Assembly (NCBI GenBank): GCA_030267565.1
Contig: BRXU01000004.1
Coordinates: 5,887,001-5,951,000, forward strand
From: Pleodorina starrii
Taxonomy: Eukaryota > Chlorophyta > Chlorophyceae > Chlamydomonadales > Volvocaceae
Direction: 5' to 3'
DNA length: 64,000 nt
Made by a program: the position numbers and the translations under genes. Below are positions 22,795 to 34,500 of the stretch, piece after piece. Within the stretch, counting starts at the first letter, position 1. Each line of letters starts with the position of its first letter. Below the pieces are notes generated by a model. That model was not told where the DNA came from, made no database searches, and saw nothing but the letters and a program-made list of their open reading frames with translations.

Positions 22795-24641
22795 TTCGGC
22801 ACACGTGTACGCGAACTAGCAAACGAACTCAGGAGAGGAGCAACTAGGTTCGCTGAACCTTTGCGTGAATTATTGTGCTCACCCGAGTTCTTTCTGCTTT
22901 CGCCGTTTGAGGGGTGGTTGTCCGTACTAACCATCGGTGCGCCCTCACCGCCGAGGGCTTCAAACTGGATGCAACGTGCCCACATATGTACAGCTGTAAC
23001 AGACCGCAGTCCAAGCATGCCAGACGATGTGGCTTTTCGATGGTCCCACGCCGGTCGGATGTTCCGGAAGAGAATCGAAGCTCGAGCAGTGAGCACCATC
23101 CAGGTCCCAGACAACTAGCGCCTGCGTACAGGAATACTTCGATATACTCTCAAGACACATGATAAGTTCAATTAAGTGCGATAGGGGCCACGTACTTCAG
23201 CGAAATCAAAACCCGTATAGTGGAGTAGATGCGTATGCGGAGCTCAGCAGGTCACATCAGTGCTAAGGGACGGTATCTAAAGAAGGTTTATAACTGTCAA
23301 CACCTTCCCCCTCCCCCGGAGCGCCCAGCCCCGCCCTTACAAGCGAGGTGCCAGGACGTGCCTCGGAAGCTTCCAAGCACGCTGAAAAGCACGGTGGATC
23401 TGGAATGTCCTAGCAGAGCTAGATCAGGGTATCCGGTTGCTTAACACAACACCGTCCACGGTAACGCGACGCCCAACAGGCCCAACACAGTGGCCGCCAC
23501 GCCTGATTCAGTGGGTACAGAGAGCATCCATGTTCCTGCCTACAGCTGGTAGATGACCACCGCTCAGCGCGTCTTCGTCGACCGGCTGCGTTGGCTTTGG
23601 CTGCCAGAGTACTCAACAACGGCTGCGGCTCTGCGTCGCTCTGAGCACGCTGTCACCTTTTAGCCTGTCTCAGCTTGCCCCGTGCCCGTCCGCTTACGGA
23701 GGCCCCGGATGGCCAGTAGTATCTATCGACGGGCACGGCCTGTGCAGGCTTCATTTCACGGGATGCTCTTAGGACGCACGTTGTACATGTTCACATCCCC
23801 TCCTGAGATACAGGCACAGCGGACTGAAATGTGCAGTTGCGATGGCAAGGCTCTCGAAACGCGCAAAACAATATTCGCGCCCCCGGCCTTCCACCTCAGG
23901 AAAGCGTGTCCTCCTCCACTTTCGACGGCAACCACCTCCGCTGGTGTTCCCAGCGCTCGGCTTACAATTTAATGACGTGTTCCATCCCCCGTTCACCACT
24001 GTTCACCTGCTCGACGCCTTTAAGCACGGTGAGCTCAGGTCATCCGCCAACTTTGCCAACCGCCGCCGTGCGTGAGAATCCATTCACATTCGGCACAGAA
24101 CCATCGAGGCACATGCTCGGTCACACCAATCCGCGCGTCATATTCCCTCATCCGCTCATCCGCCCAAATCAATAACACGAAACAGGCATCCAACGGGTCA
24201 GAAGAAAGAACCGAAAAAGAGAAGAGATGGCGTCACGAGGACTCTTTCTTCGTCCGTTGGGGTGGAGGTCACGGTAGCGACAGCCTTCGCGGCTGCGAGG
24301 GGGGCCCGCATCGGCAGCCGGCAGCTGGTTCAACTCCCAATCTCCAGTCCGCGTTGCACCGCCGTGCATTGCCTCCGGTCGCGAGAAGTCATGTGCGGTG
24401 AGAAGTCAGGTGGGACGAGAAGAAAAATTGGGTCGGCCAATCGACCCGAGCGCGCACACACGTCGGTCCTATCCTGTCCACTCCACTCCAGAGAAAGAGC
24501 CCTCCTTTATTGTATCGGTAGACCGAGGCGCTCTTCCCCGGATACCGAACACATTAAGAAGCTGACCGAGAGAAAATCACAAGATAGAGGAGAAAATCAC
24601 CCGCCATGGCGGCGACGCAGCTGCCGGTCGCTTTTAGGTTG
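22795..24641. other. TPR-PB1 promoter and 3' region of the upstream minus gene
   Basis: 22795-23950 should hold the promoter of the TPR-PB1 gene. 23962-24641 is probably the 3' UTR of the next minus gene, ending at minus-strand TGTAA 23966-23962. No coding exon recognised. Confidence 0.45.
23962..23966 (-). promoter_or_regulatory. TGTAA polyadenylation signal of the low-complexity gene
   Basis: Minus-strand TGTAA about 680 bases past the stop at 24642. Confidence 0.4.
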
Positions 24642-27579
24642 TCAGCGCCTCGGCCGCGTCGACGGGTTCTCGTCCGTCTGCGGCGCAGAGGTCCCCCGGG
24701 GGCCGGGGTGAGGGACGGGGCCGCATCCAGCACCAGCTCCGTGAATGGCGGCCCTTTCCTACAACCGCACAACCCACAATACCGTACATGGAGCCTACCG
24801 ACCGTGTCCCACCTTCGCAACACCCTTCCTCAACCCACACCCTCCGACCCACATCCACCCAGCACACACGGCCTCATGTCCCCCATGCCCACAACCCGCC
24901 GCGCCTGTACAAAAGCTACATCCACAACATCCCCACCCCAGCCGGTCGCCTTACCGGCGAGCCGCTCCCAGCCGCGCCCAAGACGATGCCACCGGCCACG
25001 TCCCCGGACAGCGGCCCGTGCCCGAGGTATCCGCCCGCGGCCGGCGAGCTGGCCGAATTGCGCCGCGGTCGTGCTCGGCCGCTGGCGCTTCGGTTGCTGG
25101 CATCCTGATCCATGTTGGAAAGGTACGAGTCGTCGGGCACACCCTGCGCGGCCGGGCCATCCAGGCAAACGCAAATTGGCAATGAGAGACGCGGAGGCAA
25201 AAGCAAATGTGGCAAGAGTGGCGCGGGCGTTGGCCGCAGACGACAGCGCGCGGCCTGCCGCGGCTCACACACCGCCACGCACGGGTGCGTCGCAGTTTAC
25301 CTAGCCATTCCATTGTCTTGTGCGGGCTTCTCATTCTAGTTCGTGACCCCGCCTAGGCCTCAGGCGCACGCATACCGCACGGCGCATGGCATTGCTGACA
25401 TGAACAACTTTTGAAGATTCTCACGACTTGCCCAACGTATGGTCATTATGGCCAAAACGGCAATCATAAGTCTTGAGAGCCTTGGGAAATGTTATGTGAC
25501 GGCACGATGAAAGGCAGCGAGAGCTAGGGAGGGGAGTCCGCAAGCGAGGCAGGGGCTCAAGGGTGACAGTGGTAGAGGGCGGCACCAGGGACGATGAGGC
25601 GTCCATTCTGCAGGGCGGCATCAGCGGCAGCTGCGCAACAACTTTGCCCTAATGTGATCTGTGGGCTTGTCAAAACGCGCTTGAGACAAATCTACCGGTA
25701 CAGCGCCGCCGCCGCCAAAACGACTGCAGCACTTCTTGACGTCCCAAAGCGCAGACAAAATTTCTCCGAAAATCATCGTGATTCAAATGACGAGCCCCAC
25801 GATGTGGGCATACCGGCACCCTACCTCCTCCGAATTCCCGCCCGAGATCCGGGACAGCAACGCGTTCGGGTCGGCGACAAGTGACGTGAAGCTGGCCTCG
25901 CGCTCGCGTGGCGCCTTGCGGCCCCCGCTATCCACCCGGCCAATCGAATCCTTGGACTGCTGCTGCTGCTGCTGCCGTTGTTGCTGCTGCATCTGCGGCG
26001 GCAACGGCAGCAGAATGGGCGAACCCGGGGCTTCTGCGATGCTGCTGAGCTTCACGCCGAGCTGTGCACGGCCTGAGCCCGTCGCCACGCCGCCGCCGCC
26101 ACCGCTGCTGCTGCTGTTGCTGCTGTTACTGCTGCTGCCGCCGCCGCCAGGTGCGGGCAGCTGCCCTGGCACCTGCAAGCCCTGCGGCTGGCCGTGGCTA
26201 GCGGGAGACAACCCAACGGACGGTGGCGGCGGCGGCACCGTCAAGGCGCCGCCTGTCACGCTGCAATTTCCGATGCATCGCGACAAGGGAGAACCGAGAC
26301 GGGCGGCAACAGCAGCGGGGACGGCCGTCGGCGGCAGTGGCACCAGCTGCCGGCGGTGCGACCCCACCTGCTCGGCGGCGTCGCCGCTCCAGCTGAGACA
26401 CGCGCCCGCCGACGGCGCCCGCGGAGGCGTGTACTGCGCCCCCGTCATCGCGGCCGACGCCGCCTCTCCAGACACAGTCCCGCACCCCCCCGCGAACAGG
26501 CCCGCCCAACCCGGCCCAAGCGGCGAGACATGTGCCGGCGGCCGTTGCTGCGACAGGCTCAGCTGCGCGCGCGACGGCGGCCGCTGGCCGCCACGCGTTG
26601 TCGGCCGGCCGTCCATGTCGTACTGCGGCCCGCCGCCGCGCGTTCCAGGCCGGCCGTCGGCCTCGAAGACGCTGGGTGGCGCAGCGCCCCAGCCGGGACT
26701 CATGACGCGGATCGCGCCGGCAGTCGATCCAGACACCGGCCGCGCCGGACCGCTGCCATTGCCGCCGCCGCCGCCCGCCAACGGGTCGTCAGGCTCCGTC
26801 GAGCCGTCGAACGCCCCTCGCCACCAGAGGTCGTTGTGCGTCACCGTCACCGTCGCCAAGTCGCCGGAGCGGTGGCTCGCCATCGCCGCGGTCGCGGCGG
26901 CGGCGGCAGCGGCGGCACCATCGCCACCGCCACGACCGGGGCTGCCCGGCCCCGGCGGCGCGGTGCCGCGACTGGGCAGGAAACCGGTACGCGTCGGCGG
27001 CATGCTGCCGCGGCTAGGCGATGGGGCCCGGCAGCTGGGGAGGAATTCGGCGCCGTTTGGCGGGCAGGCCATCGGCGTGGGGGCACTGTGCTGCGTGGGG
27101 CGTGGGGCTGGCGGCGGGCGGCCGGGCGACGCGGTTGCGGCACCGCAGCCGGCGGCTGGGCCGCCGCCGGAGCGAGGCGTGAGGGCGCGGGACGCGGCCG
27201 CCGCCGCTGCCGCGGCGGACTGCGCGTAGGCAGAGAGCCCGTGCTGCGCTGCTGCGAGGGCGGCGTCGCGGTAGGAGTTGCTCTGGTAGGTTCGGGGACT
27301 CGGCAGCGCGCCGAAAGGTGCGGATGGCGATGGTGGCGGCCGGGTCAGGGCGCGGGTGGCGTGATGAGACCCCACCACCACGGGCGGCCCACTGCCATAG
27401 TTGGAGCTCGGCCGGACGGATATGGGCCTCGGCGACAAAAACTCTCGCCCTGCTGACAAGTCCACGGTCTCGCCCTTCCGGGGCGCGCTGCTGAACTGCT
27501 GGGAGGTCCCCATGAACTCTGCAGGCGCCAAGGAGCCCTTCCGCAACGAATTCCTGTCCAGACCTGCAAACGAGGGCAT
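24642..27579 (-). CDS. Low-complexity Pro/Ala/Gly/Gln-rich protein of unknown function
   Basis: Three exons: 27579-25825, 25143-24955, 24758-24642; 686 residues, phase 0 at both introns, stop TGA. Start ATG gives MPSFAGLDRNSLRKGSLAP. The protein is almost wholly low complexity: a poly-Ala run near 120-130, Gly/Pro blocks, two GRP(G/T)TRGG repeats (DGRPGTRGG, DGRPTTRGG), a poly-Gln tract (QMQQQQRQQQQQQ) and many Ser-Pro sites. Islands that look more conserved are SGDLATVTVTHNDLWWRGAF, SLVADPNALLSRISGGNSEE and VPDDSYLSNMDQDASNRS. This is typical of disordered scaffold or regulatory proteins; no domain is recognised. The plus strand is also open for 497 codons across exon 1, but that frame has no splice-consistent continuation. 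Exon 3 is the least certain part. Confidence 0.6.
25959..26000 (+). repeat. CTG/CAG trinucleotide tract coding poly-Gln
   Basis: An interrupted run of CTG/TTG on the plus strand, read as Gln codons by the minus-strand gene. Confidence 0.8.
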
Positions 27580-28546
27580 GCTTACGGCATTTGGCAGTGG
27601 TCTATGTGCGGTATTGACGCTCGGGGCACTCCGCTGAGAAGTGCCACGTTCGCATGTAACGTGAGCGATAGTGGTGGGCGCCTCGACGTCGTGGCTGGTT
27701 AGGTCGCAACAAGTTGTAAGGTTATATGCTCACCTCGTTCAGGGTGGGCATAGCCCGCGCCGCGTCCCTGTTCCCCGAGGTGCGGTTGGACGCCTGGACA
27801 CTCCAGCTGTGTATGGAACGGGCAATTGTCACGAAAGGGGGTCCGCGGCAAGGACGGTCCTCATGATGAGTAAGGACATGGCTTACGAATAGCCACAATG
27901 CTCTTTTGGTATGACAGCCTCCGCGAACAGCGGCAAAGAACCCACGCTATCATGTCATCGTTGAGCCCTGAGGGCTGTATGCCTCCCCTGGTGTTAGTCG
28001 TTCGCAGCTGGTAGCACATAAACTCGCACGGGTAACAGCGCTCACCTCCGCGGAGGCAACCCGGCGACCCTCACTCATAAACGGCAGCTCGCTCTGTCAA
28101 GATCCTTTCATCTGGACTTCCCAGACATCAACGTGCTATGTAAAATTCCATATTGTGACCCTGGTGAAGGTTGCTAGCAGGAGGTGAAAGGCTCTTTGCC
28201 GCGGTAGGCAGTGGTAGTGGAAACTTAGCGACTGTATGCAGTAATTGCAGGACAAAACGGCTGGTTCACTTTGATGTGATGACTCACGCAGAAAGTTTCC
28301 TTAAGCCGTTTTGAGAGTTTACTGCTTTGGCCATTCCCGTACGTAGTCTATACTTCGAACGCGCAGAAGTCCAAGTCCGCTGCTCTTTAACTACCGAAAT
28401 AAATGCATTAGATCATATGTATGCATGATCAAAGGGATGAAAATGCAACCAGAGTTCGGGGCTGCCTGGCTATCTGCAACCTTGACGAGTTTTGCAACCC
28501 AACAATCTTACTGCAACTAAATTACGAAACATACATTTGAAAAACC
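27580..28546. promoter_or_regulatory. Divergent (shared) promoter region
   Basis: The gap lies between the start of the minus-strand low-complexity gene (27579) and the start of the giant plus-strand gene (28547). It is more AT-rich than either gene. No TATA box or known motif can be assigned with confidence; the shared promoter role is inferred from the head-to-head layout. Confidence 0.5.
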
Positions 28547-31500
28547 ATGGACGGAGGCGGACTGTGCTCCAGGTGCGCACGCCAAGCCCGGCATGCGAAC
28601 CAAACACGCACTCGAGCTTGGGCCAGTTGGCCGTTGCTCGGCGTTTGGTCCACTACTCCGGCTTGGCTGCGGTGTCTGGGTTGTCCTGCATCGCGCAGTA
28701 AGGGGAGCTTGCTGCCGCTAACTAAGGGCGTGCTTACGGCATTGGTAGTACGTTGCCGCTTACACTGACAGCCGGTCGCACGCTGTCTGGCCTCCCGGAG
28801 ACTCCGGCACGCTGGCCCACTCTCCTACCCCATCGGCGCAAAAGCAACCACGAACTCTGACCGAGGCCCCGCCCCTCACCTCCCCGTCCACACGCCCTGC
28901 ACCCCAAATGGCTTTTGCGGTCCTCAGCTCCCAGGCACCCGCTCATGAACCCTCCCCAATCCCCTTGACGTCACGCATGCACATCACGCATAAGCACACA
29001 TGAACATACACACAGCACCCAACGCCCTTCGCCTCCCCTCACCCACGTATTCCCCCCCCCTCCCACCCCCCGAAACCCAAAACCCAAACCAAACCACCCA
29101 CCCGCGCAGGCACGGCGCCTACGTTGGCCACCCCGATGCGGACAACTACTCCAAGCACCTGCTAACCCTGCTGGCGCAGCGGCGCGAGCTGCAGACGGAC
29201 GACATCCGCCGCCTGATCACCGACGCCACCGCCGCCGCCGCCGCCGGGCCGCCATCCTCGTCCGGCGCCGCTGCCGCGGCGCCGCTGCCGCCGCTGCCGC
29301 CGTCCCTGTTCAGCGGCTCCGCCAGCGCCTCCAGCATCGATCGGGAGCGGCGGGATCTCCAGGCGGAGCTGAGTCTGGGGCTGGAGAGCAGGTCGCGGCC
29401 GTCCATGGCGGAGGCCTGCAGGGCGGCGGTGGAGGGCGCAGGGAAACCGCTGGCGGGTGCGCCGCGGGGGTGACGGGCGAGGGCTACAAGAAATCGGCCC
29501 GGGACGGGGGCGGGGGCGGGGGCTGTGGAGAGGGACGGAGCGCAGTCGGCGGAAGCGAGGGGGCGACTGGCGGCCCCCTGGGGGTAGAAAGGACGAAACC
29601 GCAGCCCGGGGACGGGGGCGACGGGGGCAATCCCGGGGGCTGGCGGAGGGGCGGGGTTTGGGGGCACCTGTCCGCATGCGGGGGCGGGGCTTGGGGTATT
29701 AAGGGGGCGATGACGGGGCGATGACGGGGCGATGACGGTCGTGAGCTCCAGGGGGGGCGGAGGCTGCGCGGTGGAGCGATCGGGGGGGGGGGTGTTGACG
29801 GTGCGGGGGGGAGAGCCGCCGCGGAAGGGCGGGGGCGGGGACGGGGGCAGGGGAGGGCGGCTTTGCGAGTGGTGCGGGCTGTAGCGGCTGCGGGAGGGGC
29901 CCCCCGCCACCCGTGCTGTCCCCTGTCCCGCGCCCATCGCCCCACACCTCGACAGGCTGGGGTCTCCGCCCCTCCCCGCCCGTTAGCCCCCAGCCGCGGC
30001 CGGCAACTTGCGCTGCCCTCTTCCTCTCACCCACATCAGCAAGCCCTCTCTCTCGCCCTCGCCCTTGCCCTCCCCGCTCACCCCTACCTCTCGCCTCTCC
30101 CCCTCCCTCCCCCGGGCCCCGCCAATTTGGCCCTGTCTCCCTTGAAACCTCCCTGTCCCTGTCCCTCCCACCGCTCCCTCCCCCCGCCTCTTTCTCCCTC
30201 CCTCCCGCCGCTCCCCTCCGCCCGCCTCCCCGCATCAGGCCTGAACGACCTGACCGCGCTGACGTGGCACTTCCGCGCCCGGCAGGCGGAGGCGGTGGTG
30301 GAGCAGCGCTCGCTGCTGCGCCACACGGCGGCGCTGCGGCGGCAGCACTTTGGCCACGTGGTGGGTGCATCGCTGCCGGCGGAGGTGCACCGCCTGCCGC
30401 CGCACCGCAGGCAGCTGGACGCGGCGGGCAGCGCCTGGCAGGGCGGGCTGCGGCCCTGCGCATGTGAGAGGGAGCTGGCGCTGGCGAGGGAGTGCATGCA
30501 GGTGTGTTGGGCACAGGGCGGGTGGCTGGGTGGGTGGGTGGGTGGGTGTGTGTGTGGAATCTTTGAAACCGAAGCGATGGTAAGGTAGGCGGTGGAAGGT
30601 AGGTGGGTGGGTAACAGAAAACGGCCCGGGACGAGGTGGGTGGGTGAGGGAGCTTGGGGTGGGCTGGGCAGGGTTTGGGTTTGGGTCTTGAATGGAGAGC
30701 TGCAGCGGCGGAGCTGGGAGACGTGGGAGGGGGAGGAGGGGGAGGGGAGAGGCGTCTGCGGCGATTGGCCGACCCATGGGTCGCCTTGCTGGCGGTGTCT
30801 GCCGAGTACGGCTCTGACGTCGAGCAGGTTTAGGGGAGGCGACCGGCGGCCGCAGCGCAAGGCGGGTGCGTGACGCTGTGTCCACGCGCAATGTCACGCA
30901 GAGCACGGTCCCCGCTCCGGCTGCCGCCGATGTCATCAGCGCTGACAGCCGGATGCGCCCTCCTCCGTTCCCAGGCAGGCACCCGGGGTCGCGCCTCCCG
31001 CGACCCTCTGTTCCTCCGCCCAGGACTGACGGCCCCCACCCCCCTGGCGACGGCCGGTTGGCTGCAACCCCGTGTACCGCTCCCGCCACCCGCCTGCGCG
31101 CCTCCGCGCCCGCCTCCAGACGTCTCTCCCCCGACGTGCCCCCCGTGCCCCTGCGTGCCCCCCGTGCCCCCGCGTGCCGTGTTTCCGCCCCTGTCCGGCC
31201 CGCCCCTGTCCGCAGGCGATGCAGCTTGCTGAGGCTGACGCGGCGGCTCGGCTGGGTCGGTTGACCTCTCTGCGTTGCGCCGACGACAGCGACTGGTGGG
31301 CGGTGCTGCACTGGGCTGCCAGCCGCCTGCCGCCGGGGCGCGCCGCCGACCGCTTCTTTGACCGACTGCGCGTGCTGCCGCTCAGCCACCACCACCGCTT
31401 CCCGATCTACGAGCAGGTGTGGGGAGGGGAGCGGAGCGGAGCGGAGCGGAGCGGAGCGGAGCGGAGCGGAGCGGGGCCGGGGACTAGGAGTGCAGTGGGG

Positions 31501-34500
31501 CCGGGCAATGGGGCGCGAGGGCGGGTGGTGAGGGATGCTGTCCCTCGCGCCTTTCATCCCCTCGCGGGTTACTGCCTCTGGCGGCCTTCGACTGCTTTGG
31601 GACCCGGGCGGCGGCAGCAGCAGGCTTCGGGGCGGCGGCGCGGGGGGACTGCCCGGGAGTCCCTCTTCAGCGGCGTTTTTGGCCCTATACTCAGTTGATC
31701 GGACACGCAGCCGATTGCTACCCGATAGCGAGCCGGACGCGGCCCGGAGTAGCGGCAACGTGGCCCGAAGGCACATCCTCTCCGCGGCTGTCTACAAATA
31801 CCGCTCGCAGCGCCTTTTCTTGGTTTTTCTGGGCATCGCCAGCTTGCACCCCAACCCCCTGCCAGGGGGCGGGAGTGTGTGTGCGTCTCCCTTTCCTTGC
31901 TGTGGCATCTCCTTTCTTACGCCCCTCTTGCCAGCTGCCCGGCTCGCCAGGTGCCCATCAGGAGCTCACAACCCACCCCTCGCTGCGGTCGCCGTGTTCC
32001 TCATACCCCCTCCCACCCCCCTCCCCCTCCCGCATATCACTCCCTGATCCCCCTTCCCCCCCCCTCCCCCCACTGCTGCTGCTGCTGCTGCTGCCAGGTG
32101 TCCGGCTCGGCGCTCCGTCGCGACCAGCACGCGGCCGTGTCGGGTCTGCGGGTGCCCCCCCGCGTGGTGACCACCAACTCGGAGTCGGTGCAGCAGCTGG
32201 AGCAGCTGTTTGCGGGGTTCGACGTGGGGGAGCTGCTGCCGCAGGTGCGGGGGTGGTGGCGGTGGTGGTGGTGGTGGTGGCGGTGGTGGTGGTGGTGGGG
32301 GTTAGGGAGTGATATGCTCCATTATATAACATGAGACACTGTGTGTGTGGGGGGGGGATGTGCCGAGGGTTGCGGTGCGGTGTGGCGTGGGATTCGCCTC
32401 TTCGTCTTCCTGTCCTTCTGGCCCTGCCTTGCACTGTACTGCTGGCCACCGTTGCCGCCGTTCCGTGCCCAGTGCGCTAGCCTTCGAAGGACCCTGGCGC
32501 CACCCACCTCTTGACCTTTCCGGCCTCGCCCTCCCCTTCCCCCTCTCCCTCCTTCCTTCCTTCCCCCTCCCCTTCCCCCTCTCCCTCCTTCCTTCCTTCC
32601 CCCTCCCCTCCCCCCTCTCCCTCCTTCCTTCCTTCCCCCTCCCCTTCCCCCTCTCCCTCCTTCCTTCCTTCCCCCTCCCCTCCCCCCTTTCCCTCCTTCC
32701 TTCCTTCCCCCTCCCCTCCCCCCTTTCCCTCCTTCCTTCCTTCCCCCTCCCCTCCCCCCTTTCCCTCCTTCCTTCCTTCCCCCTCCCCTCCCCCCTTTCC
32801 CTCCTTCCTTCCTTCCCCCTCCCCTCCCCCCTTTCCCTCCTTCCTTCCTTCCCCCTCCCCTGCCCCCTTTCCCTCCTTCCTTCCTTCCCCCTCCCCTCCC
32901 CCCTTTCCCTCCTTCCTTCCTTCCCCCTCCCCTCCCCCCTTTCCCTCCTTCCTTCCTTCCCCCTCCCCTCCCCCCTTTCCCTCCTTCCTTCCTTCCCCCT
33001 CCCCTCCCCCCTTTCCCTCCTTCCTTCCTTCCCCCTCCCCTCCCCCCTTTCCCTCCTTCCTTCCTTCCCCCACCCCTCCCCCCTTTCCCTCCTTCCTTCC
33101 TTCCCCCTCCCCTCCCCCCTTTCCCTCCTTCCTTCCTTCCCCCTCCCCTCCCCCCTTTCCCTCCTTCCTTCCTTCCCCCTCCCCTCCCCTCCCCTCTCCC
33201 TCCTTCCTTCCTTCCCCCTCCCCTCCCCCCTCTCCCTCCTTCCTTCCTTCCCCCTCCCCTCCCCCCTTTCCCTCCTTCCTTCCTTCCCCCTCCCCTCCCC
33301 CCTCTCCCTCCTTCCTTCCTTCCCCCTCCCCTCCCCTCCCCTCTCCCTCCTTCCTTCCTTCCCCCTCCCCTCCCCCCTCTCCCTCCTTCCTTCCTTTCAG
33401 GCCTCCGCCGCCTCCATTGAGAGCCTCCCCATGACGGTGGCCACCGACAACTCGGCCAAACACCACAAGGCAGCCTACGAGGCGCGCAGGATTCTGCCCC
33501 GGGTAAGCCGCGCTCCCTAGGGCCCGGCGTGCGCGGAGGGGCCCCGAGGGGGGCAGGTCGGGGGGCCCCGCACGGGCGGTGTAGCCTACGCCCGTCGTGT
33601 CGAGGTCGGATCGCCGGCTCCCCTCGCCAATGCCGTATACCCAGTGCGTGGATAACTCCCTCCCCCCGTCTAGAGAAAAACGGATCATCTGGATTTCTGG
33701 GGCCAGGACACGGATAACATCCATTCGCCGCGGCATCACGGCCCAGAGAACAGCGATCGCTTCGTCCAATGCCCTAAGAACCCCGCAAAACCCCTATTCA
33801 ACCTTGTAAACCTCACAAAGTTCACGAGCCTAACTTCCCCCCCTTTTATCTTGTCGCTGCTGCTTTGCCTTGCCGGGGCTGTCGAGCCCTTCCATGAATG
33901 ATGACCTGAGCGCATCACCACTATCACCATCGGCAGCAGTTCACCATCCGCACCGCCGCGCGCCCGTGCCCGAGCTCCTAAGTTGTACCGTTGGTGCCGC
34001 CGCCCTGGGGTGCAGGTGCTGGCCCGGCACCGGCGGCGCTGGCCCGGCGCCTCTGTCCTGGCGGGCCAGCCACTTCAGGAGGTGCCCGGCTGGGGGGGCG
34101 GCGACCCAGGAACGACCCACGGGTCGGCTGGGGCGCCGGACAGCTTGCTGCAGGAATCGGTGGAGCCCTTCCACGACGACCCCGCCTGCTCGTCCCGCGA
34201 CCAGGTGCATGTCGTACGGGTCATGGACGAGCAGCTGGCGGCGCTGGTACCCTCCCTGGAGGGAGACGAATCGGCGGGCTACCAGGCCATGCTGCGGACG
34301 CTGCCGCGCGAGGTAAGGTATAAAGAGAATTTCGCAGCGGAGAAGGAGACGGCGTTAGCGAACCTAACCTTACCGAGCTGAAAAACGCTGCGACCGCGTC
34401 GCCGCCAGACCAACTCAGACGGACGAGAACGCGCGACAGCACAAGAACGGCACGAGCGCCCGGACAAAACAACCCGACAAATAGTAGACTCACCTGCGCT

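Noticed and set aside
24325..24345. tRNA B-box-like GGTTCAACTCCC
   Set aside because: No A box, acceptor stem or anticodon arm could be placed around it.
24606..24760. Plus-strand ATG frame resembling a transit peptide (MAATQLPVAFRLS...)
   Set aside because: No downstream plus-strand exon joins it; the minus strand carries the terminal exon of the low-complexity gene here.
25736..27229. Plus-strand open frame of 497 codons
   Set aside because: It is the mirror of the minus-strand low-complexity gene, which has a start, two phase-matched introns and a stop.
32524..33396. CRISPR-like regular array
   Set aside because: No distinct spacers; it is a plain tandem minisatellite in a eukaryotic intron.
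32345..33769. Long open frames on both strands through the pyrimidine minisatellite (391 and 430 codons)
   Set aside because: The 36-bp unit is a multiple of three and lacks stops, so the frames are artefacts of the repeat inside intron 5.
34016..34153. Longer version of exon 7 of the giant gene (acceptor at 34016)
   Set aside because: In frame and possible, but the added 46 residues are Arg/Gly/Trp-rich like intron translation, and GCTGCAG at 34153 is a good acceptor.
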